Source of the DNA: Chloroflexota bacterium
Lineage (GTDB): Bacteria > Chloroflexota > Dehalococcoidia > Lucifugimonadales > JACPQL01
Assembly (NCBI GenBank): GCA_016190445.1
Contig: JACPQL010000023.1
Location: forward strand, 25,611-89,610
Reading direction: 5' to 3'
Length of the DNA: 64,000 nt
Shown here in pieces: positions 47,862 through 57,045 of this stretch (position 1 is the first letter of the stretch; the number at the start of each line of letters is the position of its first letter). Position numbers and translations under genes: made by a program. The notes beneath the pieces are model-generated. The model worked only from the letters and a program-made list of their open reading frames with translations. It searched no databases and was not told where the DNA came from.

Positions 47862-49112
47862 GTGAGAAAAGGAACGGACGCCCTATACGCTGGCATAGAC
47901 GTGGGTACCACCAAGGTGCAGACCCTGGTGGCCAGGGTAGGGCCATACGGGGAACTGGAAATGGTGGCGAGAGGTCTCGTTGCCTCCCGAGGAATGCGAA
48001 AAGGCATGGTGGTCAGCTTCCACGAACTTGGGGAGGCGGTGCGCGAGTCCGTGTGTCAGGCGGAGCGTGACCTGGGCCGGGTTCTGCCTCCCGCCTACGT
48101 GGGGGTGACAGGGCAGCACATCTCCTCCTTTAACACCTCCAGCAGCCTGGACCGCCCCGAGGCTGCCTTGCGTCCCCTCTCTCATAGAGAGGTGAAGGAG
48201 GCGGTCCGGGCCGCCTCTCCCTCCACGAAGGGTAACAAGAAGGTGCTCCACCTCATCCCCAGGGCCTACTCCATAGACGGACTGGGTGGCGTGCGCAACC
48301 CCGTCGGCCTCTGCGCCACCCAGGTGGACGTGGAGGCCCATGTGATAACCGGGGACCTGCCCCACCTGACCAACCTCGCTCGTGTCCTCGACAGCGCGGG
48401 GGTAGCGGTGAAGGGACTGGTGCTGGAGCCTCTGGCCAGCGCCGAAGCCGTTCTTACTGCCGACGAGCGGGAGATGGGGGCGGTCATGGTGGACGTGGGC
48501 GGCGGCACCTCAGACATCGCCATCTTCCAGGAAGGCGCCATCTGGCACACCGCCGTGGTGCCGGTGGCCGGCTTCCACTTCACCAACGATGTCTCCCAGG
48601 CCCTGCGGCTGCCCTTCTCTCTGGCGGAGGAGGCGAAGCTACGATATGGCTCCGCAGAAGTAGTGACGACCACCGCCACGGACTACGTGGAGTTGGGTGC
48701 GGATGGCGCGGGCCAGCCACGGCGGATAGATAGGAACAGGCTCTGCGATGTGCTCCACTCCAGGGCCAGAGACCTGGTGCAACAGATCGTTGCCAAGCTG
48801 AAACAGGCCGGGCTGGAGCGGGTGCCCGCCGCCGGCATTGTGTTCACAGGCGGGGCAGCCAGGCTTCCAGGCCTGGTAGAGCTGGCCGCAGACATCTCAA
48901 TGGCCCCGGTTCGGCTCGGGATGCCCAGGGAGTCCTTCCACCTGCCGCCAGAGCTCACCAGCCCAGCCTGTGCCACCTGTGTGGGACTTCTACTGTGGAA
49001 CTTCCGGGAGCCGGATGTGAAGACCGACGGGGACCTTGAGGGGAACGGGCACATCCCCCTTTACCGGAGAGTAGCCCTGCGGCTGGGCAGAGCGTTCAGT
49101 GGAGTCAGCTAG
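47862..49112 (+). CDS. ftsA: Cell division protein FtsA
   Basis: LYAGIDVGTTKVQTLVARV...GAVMVDVGGGTSDIAIFQEGAIWHTAVVPVAGFHFTNDVSQAL; SD AGGAGGTGA upstream of the GTG start. Confidence 0.92.
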   Translation: MRKGTDALYAGIDVGTTKVQTLVARVGPYGELEMVARGLVASRGMRKGMVVSFHELGEAVRESVCQAERDLGRVLPPAYVGVTGQHISSFNTSSSLDRPEAALRPLSHREVKEAVRAASPSTKGNKKVLHLIPRAYSIDGLGGVRNPVGLCATQVDVEAHVITGDLPHLTNLARVLDSAGVAVKGLVLEPLASAEAVLTADEREMGAVMVDVGGGTSDIAIFQEGAIWHTAVVPVAGFHFTNDVSQALRLPFSLAEEAKLRYGSAEVVTTTATDYVELGADGAGQPRRIDRNRLCDVLHSRARDLVQQIVAKLKQAGLERVPAAGIVFTGGAARLPGLVELAADISMAPVRLGMPRESFHLPPELTSPACATCVGLLLWNFREPDVKTDGDLEGNGHIPLYRRVALRLGRAFSGVS

Positions 49113-49156
49113 TCTTGGCAATAAACAAAAGAAAGAAGAAGGAGGTAACTACAGTC

Positions 49157-50272
49157 ATGACCGAGGACCTGAATGGCGGGCTCCAGCAGCAGAATGGCGT
49201 CGGTGTCGCCACGATCAAAGTGATCGGCGCGGGGGGTGGTGGATGCAACGCCGTCTCCCGCATGTACAGGGAGCACATACAGGGCGTGGAGTACCTGGCG
49301 GTGAACACCGACGCCCAGCACCTGGTACGCCTTGATATTCCGGTGAAGATCCGCATCGGGGACAAGCTCACACGGGGCCTGGGTGTAGGAGGAAACCCGG
49401 ACCTCGGCCGCGAAGCCGCTGAGGAGTCCAGAGAGGAGCTGTACGAGGCGCTCCGGGGCGCGGACATGGCGTTCATCGCCGCCGGCATGGGAGGAGGGAC
49501 CGGCACCGGCGCCGCCCCGGTCCTGGCCGAGATCGCCAAGGAGAGCGGGGCCCTGACCATCGCCGTGGTGACCAAGCCCTTCTCCTTCGAAGGCGCCAAG
49601 CGTCGCAAGAACGCCGAGGATGGCATCCACCGCCTCAAGGACAAGGTGGACACTCTCATCGCCATCCCCAATGACCGGCTCCTGGCCATCTGCGACAGAC
49701 AGGTGACCGCCGAGGATGCCTTCAGACTGGCAGACGGCGTGCTCCACCAGGGAGTACAGGCCATCGCTGAGCTGGTGACCCAGGGTGGAGAGATCAACCT
49801 GGACTTCGCTGACATCAAGACTATCATGTCGGGCGCCGGCCCCGCGTGGATGGCCATCGGCGCGGGTAAAGGCGAGAACCGCGCCGTAGACGCAGCCAAG
49901 GCCGCCATCAACAGCCCCATGCTGGACGTATCCCTGGAGGGCGCCAAGGGGGTGCTGTTCAACGTCACCGGTGGCGCCGACTTGACCCTCATGGAGGTGC
50001 AGCAGGCCGCCGACGTCATCACCCGTGCCACCGACCCGGAGGCCAACATCATCTTCGGCATGGTGACCGACCTGAAGATGGACGATGAGGTCCGCGTCAC
50101 CATCATCGCCACCGGCTTCCCCAGCGCTGAGAGTTCGCTGCTGGCGGACGACTCGGTGAGCGCGCTGCTCTCCGACGTGGGCCTCTCCTCCTCGGAGGAG
50201 ACGGACCTGGACCTGCCCCCGTTCCTGCGCCGTCACCCGGCGGCGCGACGTCGGGGCCGTGGCGGATTCTAG
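49157..50272 (+). CDS. ftsZ: Cell division protein FtsZ
   Basis: IKVIGAGGGGCNAVSRMY...AFIAAGMGGGTGTGAAPVLAEIAKESGALTIAVVTKPFSFEGAKR; C-terminal DLPPFLRR. ORF-track start at 49115 (TTG) looks too early. Confidence 0.96.
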   Translation: MTEDLNGGLQQQNGVGVATIKVIGAGGGGCNAVSRMYREHIQGVEYLAVNTDAQHLVRLDIPVKIRIGDKLTRGLGVGGNPDLGREAAEESREELYEALRGADMAFIAAGMGGGTGTGAAPVLAEIAKESGALTIAVVTKPFSFEGAKRRKNAEDGIHRLKDKVDTLIAIPNDRLLAICDRQVTAEDAFRLADGVLHQGVQAIAELVTQGGEINLDFADIKTIMSGAGPAWMAIGAGKGENRAVDAAKAAINSPMLDVSLEGAKGVLFNVTGGADLTLMEVQQAADVITRATDPEANIIFGMVTDLKMDDEVRVTIIATGFPSAESSLLADDSVSALLSDVGLSSSEETDLDLPPFLRRHPAARRRGRGGF

Positions 50273-50393
50273 GACTAGGCCTGGCATCATCAAATCGCCC
50301 TTTCCGGCGTGATGGATTCCCGGCCACACCGCTGGCGGTGTCCTAGTCGTTGTCGTGCATCATTGCCCGCCGGCGCGGCCCGGGAACATAATC

Positions 50394-50423
50394 GAGGCCC
50401 GCTCCTCCTACGGGGCGGGCCTC
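50394..50423 (+). terminator. Stem-loop terminator candidate after ftsZ
   Basis: 9-bp inverted repeat GAGGCCCGC / GCGGGCCTC followed by TCCGTTTCC. Confidence 0.5.
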
Positions 50424-50558
50424 TCCGTTTCCGCCTCCGGTCCGCCCTGCGCCTCGGACCGCCGCCAAGAAGTGGTTGCAAGAATCGTGCGCTCCCCGGG
50501 GCGAGCGGGAAAGACCAGTCTTGGGTGGGGTAGCCACCCCAACGGCACCACCAGCGGT

Positions 50559-50602
50559 ACAATGTGTTGTGCCATTCCCCAGTTGCACCCCAAGATGTGG
50601 TG
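50559..50602 (+). promoter_or_regulatory. Candidate pair of NrdR boxes
   Basis: ACAATGTGTTGTG (from 50559) and CAAGATGTGGTG (from 50591), same-phase offset 31 bp, upstream of nrdR; TTGACA at 50623-50628 follows. Confidence 0.4.
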
Positions 50603-50730
50603 GGATTTCATCCACCAACCCCTTGACAACCGTTCCGCACCCGTTGCAGAATGAGGTTGCTGTCACCACAACCAGTGGCACCCTGGCAGCGGTCAGACCC
50701 AAGGGGTTGTGGTGAGAGAGGCTGACAGAG

Positions 50731-51318
50731 ATGCGGTGCCCCCACTGTGGCAACCCAGAGTCAAGGGTGATAGACTCCCGCGAGGCGACGGATGGTATCC
50801 GGCGGCGCCGCGAGTGCGTGGCCTGCGGCCTGCGCTTCACCACCTACGAGCGGGTCCAGACCGCGGCCCTGGTGGTGGCCAAGCGGGACGGGCGCCGCGA
50901 GCCCTTCATCCGCGACAAGCTCCTCAGCAGCATCCGGCTTGCCTGCGCCAAGCGCCCCATGCCCATCGGCACACTGGAGAAGCTGGTGGACGAGATAGAG
51001 GGCCAGCTCCAGGGCCTGGGGCGGGCCGAGATACCCAGCAGTCTCATCGGCGAGATGGTGATAGAGCGGCTCAAGCGGCTGGACACGGTGGCCTACATCC
51101 GCTTCGCCAGCGTGTACCGGGACTTCGACGACCTGACGCAGTTCCAGGAGGAGATAGCCGCCCTCCAGCAGGCGCGGGCCCAGGCCCCGCCAGGCCCGGG
51201 TGAGCAGTTGGCCCTCCTCCCCCAGGAGATAGCGGAGCGGCGCCAGCGCCGTGCCCGGCGCGCCCCAAGGCCCCGCCCCGGCCAGGTCGTCCGCCTGCCA
51301 GAGGCAAGACAGGGGTAG
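50731..51318 (+). CDS. nrdR: Transcriptional repressor NrdR
   Basis: MRCPHCGNPESRVIDSREATDGIRRRRECVACGLRFTTYERVQ (Zn ribbon + ATP-cone). Confidence 0.96.
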   Translation: MRCPHCGNPESRVIDSREATDGIRRRRECVACGLRFTTYERVQTAALVVAKRDGRREPFIRDKLLSSIRLACAKRPMPIGTLEKLVDEIEGQLQGLGRAEIPSSLIGEMVIERLKRLDTVAYIRFASVYRDFDDLTQFQEEIAALQQARAQAPPGPGEQLALLPQEIAERRQRRARRAPRPRPGQVVRLPEARQG

Positions 51319-51350
51319 GTAACAGAGACTCGGGGCGGGCCATAGGAGGG

Positions 51351-51450
51351 TGCAGGGAACCGAGGTTCCCTGCCGGGGGCCTGGGGGTGTCCCCCAGATC
51401 TAATCTCTTGCCCCCTTCCTGGCCAGGAAGGGGGCAAGGGGGATGGTCGA
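51351..51450. repeat. Dispersed double-hairpin repeat, family A
   Basis: CTGGGGGTGTCCCCCAG followed by CCCCCTTCCTGGCCAGGAAGGGGG and GGGATGGTCGAAG. Confidence 0.75.
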
Positions 51451-51515
51451 AGCCAGCCGTGAGGCTGGCCTGGAAACAGAACGAACGCGGCCCCAGTGGG
51501 CCGCAGGAGATATGC

Positions 51516-53727
51516 CATGGCAACGCTACAACTCACTGAGAACGCCATAACCGTCCTCAGGTCGCGCTACCTCCTCCCCGGCGAGGAGCCGGAGGACCTG
51601 CTCCGCCGCGTGGCCATGGCCGTCGCCGCCCCGGAGAAGGAGCTGGGCCGCTGGGCCGGGGTCTTCTACGACCTTATGGCCGAGGGCAAGCTCCTGCCCA
51701 ACTCCCCCACCCTCTTCAACGCAGGCACCGGCCAGGGCACCCTCTCCGCCTGCTTCGTCATACCCATCGAGGACACCATGGAGTCCATCATGCAGGCGGC
51801 CACCACCTCCGCCATGATCCAGAAGTACGGCGGGGGCATCGGCTACTCCTTCTCCAGGCTGCGCAGCAGGGGAGGCCACATCGCCACCACCCACGGCAGG
51901 GCCTGCGGCGCCATCGCCGTCCTCAAGATGCTCTCCGCACTATCGGACATGATCACCCAGGGGGGAAAACGCCACGGCGCCAACATGGGCATCCTCCACG
52001 TGCGCCACCCGGAGATCATGGACTTCATCCACATGAAGGACAAGGACGGCACCGCCCAGAACTTCAACATCTCGGTGGCCATTACCGACGAGTTCATGGA
52101 TGCGGTGGACCGCGACGTGGACTGGGAGCTGGTAGACCCGCACACCCAGGAGGTCACCAAGACGCTGCCCGCCCGCCAGATATGGCAGGCCATCGTGGAG
52201 TCGGCATGGCGCACGGGCGACCCCGGCCTCTTCTTCATTGACGAGGCCAACCGCCACAACCCCACGCCCCACCTGGGGGATCTGGAGAGCACCAACCCCT
52301 GCGGCGAGGTCCCCCTCCTGCCCCACGAGGCGTGCAACCTGGCATCCATAAACCTGGCCCGCTTCGTCCTTCCCGTCGGGAAGGATGGCCGCTTTGACTT
52401 CCCGGAGCTTGAGAAGGTGGCCCGCATCGCCACCCGCTTCCTGGACGACGTGGTGACGGTGAACCAGTTCCCCAGCGAAGACGTGGCCAAGGCGGTGGAG
52501 CAGACCCGCAAGATCGGCCTGGGGGTCATGGGCTGGCACGATGCCCTGGTGAGGATGGGCATCCCCTACGAGGACCCCCGCGCCCTGGAGCTGGGCGAGC
52601 GTGTGATGGGCGCCATCACCCGCGTGGCCAGGGAGGTGTCGGCGGAGCTGGCCCGGGAGCGGGGCCCCTACCCCGCCTGCCGCGAGGCGACGCCCCTCCG
52701 CAACGCCACCCGCACCTGCATCGCGCCCACCGGCTCCATCAGCGCCATCGCCGGGTGCTCCAGTGGCATCGAGCCCGTCTTCGCCCTGGCCTACGTCAAG
52801 AACGTCCTGGACGGCAAGCAGCTCCGGGAGGTCAACCCGTACCTGGAGGAGACCGCCAAGGAGAGGGGCTTCTACAGCAGCGACCTGATGGAGGAGGTGG
52901 CGCGCACCGGCTCCGTCCAGCACATCGCCTCGGTGCCTGAGGACGTGAAGCGGCTGTTCAAGACGGCCCTGGAGGTATCGTACCAGGCCCACATCGCAAT
53001 GCAGGCCGCCTTCCAGCGCCACACCGACCTGGCCGTCTCCAAGACCATCAACATGCCCAACAACGCCACCGTGGCCGACGTGGACAGCGCCTACCGGATG
53101 GCCTACGCCTCCAAGTGCAAGGGGATCACCATCTATCGGGACGGCTCCAAGGCGGCCCAGGTGCTGGAGGTGCCCGGCGCAAAGGGCAAGGAGAGTGCGG
53201 CACCCACCGCGGGCAGGCTGGTCCCCAGGGAGCGCCCCTCAGTGGTGCACGGGGTGACGGAGCGGCTGCGCACCGGCCACGGCAACACCTACATCACCAT
53301 CAACTTCGATGAGCAGGGCAAGCCCTTCGAGGTGTTCACCGCCCTGGGCAAGGCGGGTGGCTGCGACGCCGCCAACCTGGAGGCCATCTCCAGGCTGGCC
53401 TCCCTGGCACTGCGCTCCGGCATACCCGCCACCGAGGTGGTGGAGCAGCTCCGGAGCATCACCTGCCACCCTGCGTGGGACCAGGGTGTGCTCATCAAGT
53501 CGGCGCCGGACGCCGTGGCCATCGCCCTATCCCGCCACGCCCTGGGCAAGAGCACCGAGGAGCAGCGGCTGCGGGAGTCCTACGGCGAGCAGATGGCGCT
53601 TTTCCCCAAGGGTAAGGCTGGCAACGGCCACGGCCAGCCACCGTGTCCCGAGTGCGGCGGCCCCGTGCTCATGCAGGAGGGGTGCGCCGTCTGCCAGGTG
53701 TGCGCCTGGAACCGCTGTGGGGACTAA
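51516..53727 (+). CDS. nrdJ: Vitamin B12-dependent (class II) ribonucleoside-diphosphate reductase
   Basis: NSPTLFNAGTGQGTLSACFVIPIEDTMESIMQAATTSAMIQKYGGGIGYSFSRLR; STNPCGEVPLLPHEACNLASINL; C-terminal CPECGGPVLMQEGCAVCQVCAWNRCG. Confidence 0.95.
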
Positions 53728-53736
53728 GGGGGAAGA

Positions 53737-53991
53737 TTGAGACCAGATCAACGGAAGAAGGCAGCCTTTAGGATCATTCAGCGTTACACACGGATTAGAT
53801 GTGGGGCTTTCATGGCAGAGGCCGCCAGTATAGACCACGCGTGCCGAGCGCTTTTCCCGCAGGCGCCAGACCGTGATGGTCTGCAAAGACTCCGTGACCT
53901 TAGGGAAGCAGAGAAGCTGGCTATCGCCAACGTAGCGGCACAGGTATCAAAGCGACTAGGAACGGCTATCGAGGAGTACTGCTGGGGATAG
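53737..53991 (+). CDS. Small hypothetical protein
   Basis: 84-aa ORF after nrdJ; no recognised family. Confidence 0.35.
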   Translation: MRPDQRKKAAFRIIQRYTRIRCGAFMAEAASIDHACRALFPQAPDRDGLQRLRDLREAEKLAIANVAAQVSKRLGTAIEEYCWG

Positions 53992-54125
53992 AGCGGGGGT
54001 ACAGGGGGCTCTGCCCCCTGCTGGGGGTCTGGAGGTGTCCCCCAAATTCGTTCCTTTCCCCCTCTCCCTTGGCAAGGGAGAGGGGGACCGAGGGGGTGAG
54101 GGCCCCCCCCACCCAGGGGGGCTTG
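53992..54125. repeat. Dispersed double-hairpin repeat, family A
   Basis: GGGGTCTGGAGGTGTCCCCCAAATT + CCCCCTCTCCCTTGGCAAGGGAGAGGGGG. Confidence 0.75.
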
Positions 54126-54188
54126 ACAGACGGAGGAGAATAAAGGGTCGGCATAGCAGAGAGGAAAGCACACTGTAGGGGGTGCGTA

Positions 54189-54644
54189 TTGTCCGATCTG
54201 AAGCTGCGCTGGCTGCTGGACACGGGGATGCCCCGTATCACCAATGGTGGCCTGGACGTCGTTCACGCCGAGGACATACCTCGAAGGCCGGGCCCCGTGG
54301 GCATCACCGAGGCGGCACGCCTGGGACGGACGCTGGTGACGTGCAACCAGGAGTTTCGCGGACCATGGTGGCTTCCCCTGCCCCACCCGGGAATCGTAGT
54401 TCTGGAGGAGACCCCCACCTGCGGCCAGGCGTTGGCGCGCAACCTGGAGCACCTCGCATTCCGCCTCCGGCGAGACGGCAACCACGCTGATATTCAGGGA
54501 AGCCGGTTTGTGGTGAAGATGGACCGAGCCGTCCTTCACATTCATGACGACGGCGCCGAGCACGACGTAGAGACGTGGAAGCGCCCCTTTATCGCCAATG
54601 GAGGAGGTGTGATAACGCCTCGGCCGGCCGAGGCGTCGGTATAG
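54189..54644 (+). CDS. DUF5615/Mut7-C-type PIN-like protein
   Basis: LKLRWLLDTGMPRITNGGLDVVHAEDIPRRPGPVGITEAARLGRTLVTCNQEF resembles the LLDENMP...LVTxDxDF pattern of PIN-like DUF5615 proteins. Non-ATG start. Confidence 0.6.
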   Translation: MSDLKLRWLLDTGMPRITNGGLDVVHAEDIPRRPGPVGITEAARLGRTLVTCNQEFRGPWWLPLPHPGIVVLEETPTCGQALARNLEHLAFRLRRDGNHADIQGSRFVVKMDRAVLHIHDDGAEHDVETWKRPFIANGGGVITPRPAEASV

Positions 54645-54930
54645 AGCGGCCGGGCGTGTAGTCGGTCTTGTTGGCTTTTTGCCCGACCGCTCATATATAG
54701 GGGTCTGGAAGTTGCGCCTTCGGGCGCTCGTCAGGATGCCCCGCCGAAAGGGGCGTCCAAGTATCCTCCTCCCCCAGGGGTGCCCCCTTGCGCCGGGGGT
54801 GCCGCCCAGAAGGGCTCCGTCTGGTCAACGGGGCCCTTCACTTTATACCCCATGTTCACGCCCATGGCAAGAGGGAAGCACCTCGTCCGCCAGAGGCAGG
54901 CGAGCTATAATTGACTCCGCAGCGTCTCTT

Positions 54931-55953
54931 ATGGAGAAGGATATGCAGAATACCAGGCCGCTGGTCGCCATCACCCTGGGAGACCCCTGTGGCATCGGGC
55001 CGGAGGTGGTCGCCAAGGCCCTGGCCCATCCGGACACCGGGCGCCTCTGCCTGCCACTGGTCATCGGCAACATCACGGTCCTGGAGCAGGCGGCACGCCT
55101 GGTGCAAGCGCCCCTGCGGTTGCGGAAGGTCTCAGCGCCCAGCCAGGCAGCCAGCGAGCCGGGCACCGTGGCGGTGCTGGACTCCCAGGACCTGGACCCG
55201 GAGGCCATCCGGCCCGGCGAGGTCTCCGCTGCGGCGGGCCGCGCCTGCGTGGAGTGGGTGCTGAAGGCGGGCGAGCTTGCCCTGGCGGGAGGTGTGCGCG
55301 CCGTGGCCACCGCTCCCATAAACAAGGAGGCTGCTGCCCTGGCGGGATACAAGGACATCGGCCACATGGAGCTTTACCAGCGACAGTCGGGCTCCCCTCA
55401 GGTGGCCACCATGCTCATGGCAGGCCCCCTGAGGGTGGTGCACCTCACCACCCATCGCTCCCTGCGACGGGCCTGTGACTACGTGACCCTGGACAATATC
55501 CTGTCAAAGCTGAGGCTGACCCACTCCACCTTCCAGAGTTGGGGGTTCGCCAGGCCCCGCATCGGGGTGGCGGCGCTCAACCCACACGCCTCCGACGGCG
55601 GCCTGTTGGGCGATGAGGAAAAGAAGGCCATCGCCCCCGCAGTGGAGGCCGCCCGGCAGGAGGGGATGGAGGCGTCGGGGCCCGTGCCCGCCGACTCCAT
55701 CTTCCCCCTGGCAGCACGGGGCAACTACGATGTGGTGCTGTGCATGTACCACGACCAGGGACACATTCCGGTCAAGGTGTACGACTGGGAGCGGAGCGTG
55801 ACCGTGGCCCTGGGCCTCCCGTTCATAAGGACCTCGGTGGACCACGGAACAGCCTTAGACATCGCGGGCAAGGGCGTGGCCAGCGAGACCTCCATGTTGG
55901 AGGCCATCCGCGTCGCCGCCTCTCTCGCCTCGGGCCAGGGCCTGCCCACCTGA
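54931..55953 (+). CDS. pdxA: 4-hydroxythreonine-4-phosphate dehydrogenase
   Basis: RPLVAITLGDPCGIGPEVVAKAL...ATAPINKEA...ALNPHASDGGLLGDEEKKAI...CMYHDQGHIPVKV...TSVDHGTALDIAGKG. Confidence 0.95.
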   Translation: MEKDMQNTRPLVAITLGDPCGIGPEVVAKALAHPDTGRLCLPLVIGNITVLEQAARLVQAPLRLRKVSAPSQAASEPGTVAVLDSQDLDPEAIRPGEVSAAAGRACVEWVLKAGELALAGGVRAVATAPINKEAAALAGYKDIGHMELYQRQSGSPQVATMLMAGPLRVVHLTTHRSLRRACDYVTLDNILSKLRLTHSTFQSWGFARPRIGVAALNPHASDGGLLGDEEKKAIAPAVEAARQEGMEASGPVPADSIFPLAARGNYDVVLCMYHDQGHIPVKVYDWERSVTVALGLPFIRTSVDHGTALDIAGKGVASETSMLEAIRVAASLASGQGLPT

Positions 55954-56003
55954 CGATAGGCCCACGGCCCCCTAAGAAACTATCTCAAAACGGCCTCTGG
56001 GGA

Positions 56004-56120
56004 ACTGCAGAGGGGGCTTTGCCCCCCTCTGCCGAGGGTCTGGGGGTGTCCCCCAGAGACACTCCTCTTCCCCCTCTCCCGCCGTGCGGGAGAGGGGGAC
56101 ACAGGGGGTGAGGGTTTTGA
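56004..56120. repeat. Dispersed double-hairpin repeat, family A
   Basis: GGGTCTGGGGGTGTCCCCCAGAG + CCCCCTCTCCCGCCGTGCGGGAGAGGGGG. Confidence 0.75.
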
Positions 56121-56238
56121 GATAGACTCTTAGCAGTGTGATGAACCCCGACGTGTCGGGGCGTGCCCCGCCTGCGGCGCCATGCCCACGCTCCTATGCT
56201 ATAATCCCCGGAAACAGGACCGAGCTAGCGGAGGGCCC

Positions 56239-57045
56239 ATGAGGGTTGCCTTCATCGGCGGCGGAGTAATGGCGGAGGCGATGCTGAGCGGCGCACTTCG
56301 GAGCGGTGTCTTCAGCGCAGCCGAGGTGCGCATAGGCGAGCCAGTGGAGGAGCGGCGCCGGCACCTGGAGCAGCAGTACGGAGTCTCCGCCACTCCCAGC
56401 AACGAGGAGGCAACCCAGGGTGCAGAGCTGATCATCCTGTCTGTCAAGCCCCAGAACCTGGAAAAGGCCATGGCAGACCTGCGGGGCAAGGTGAACGAGT
56501 CCCAGGCGGTGCTCTCCATAGTGGCCGGTGCCAGGATAGAGACGCTCTCCAGAGGGATGAGCCACAGCAACATCATCCGGGTCATGCCAAACACGCCCGC
56601 GCAGGTGGGCGCGGGGATGTCCGTATGGACGGCATCGCCGAGCACCACGGAGGAGCAGCGCCAGGTAGTGGAGCGCCTGCTGGGCAGCCTGGGAGAGGGC
56701 CTGTGCGTGCCGGAGGAGAAGTACATAGACATGGCCACCGCCCTCAGCGCCAGCGGCCCCGCCTATGTGCTGTCCTTCATCGAGGCCCTGGTGGACGCGG
56801 GCGTGTACATTGGAATGCCTGGGGACATGGCCCGGAGGCTGGTGCTCCAGACTGTGCTGGGCTCTTCTGTGCTGGTCAAGAAGACTGGCAGGCATCCTGC
56901 CGACCTGAGGAACATGGTGACATCCCCCGGGGGTACCACCGCGGAGGCGCTCCTGGAGCTGGAGCAGGGGGCCTTTCGCGGCACCGTCATGAAGGCGGTT
57001 ATAGCGGCGTACCGGAAGTCGCGCCAGTTGGGGGAAAAAGCGTAA
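56239..57045 (+). CDS. proC: Pyrroline-5-carboxylate reductase
   Basis: MRVAFIGGGVMAEAMLSGALRSGVF...VMPNTPAQVGAGMSVW...SASGPAYVLSFIEALVDAGVYIGMP...VTSPGGTTAEAL. Confidence 0.95.
   Translation: MRVAFIGGGVMAEAMLSGALRSGVFSAAEVRIGEPVEERRRHLEQQYGVSATPSNEEATQGAELIILSVKPQNLEKAMADLRGKVNESQAVLSIVAGARIETLSRGMSHSNIIRVMPNTPAQVGAGMSVWTASPSTTEEQRQVVERLLGSLGEGLCVPEEKYIDMATALSASGPAYVLSFIEALVDAGVYIGMPGDMARRLVLQTVLGSSVLVKKTGRHPADLRNMVTSPGGTTAEALLELEQGAFRGTVMKAVIAAYRKSRQLGEKA

Noticed and set aside
49115-49156. N-terminal extension of FtsZ (MAINKRKKKEVTTV)
   Set aside because: ORF track uses a TTG start; the ATG at 49157 gives a normal FtsZ N-terminus.
50700-50711. Third NrdR-like box (CAAGGGGTTGTG)
   Set aside because: Good local similarity but not in helical phase with the other two and already explained by the 11-bp inverted repeat arm.
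50424-50730. Cobalamin riboswitch upstream of nrdR/nrdJ
   Set aside because: Expected because the reductase is B12-dependent, but I could not find a B12-box-like sequence or the conserved core; only generic hairpins are present.
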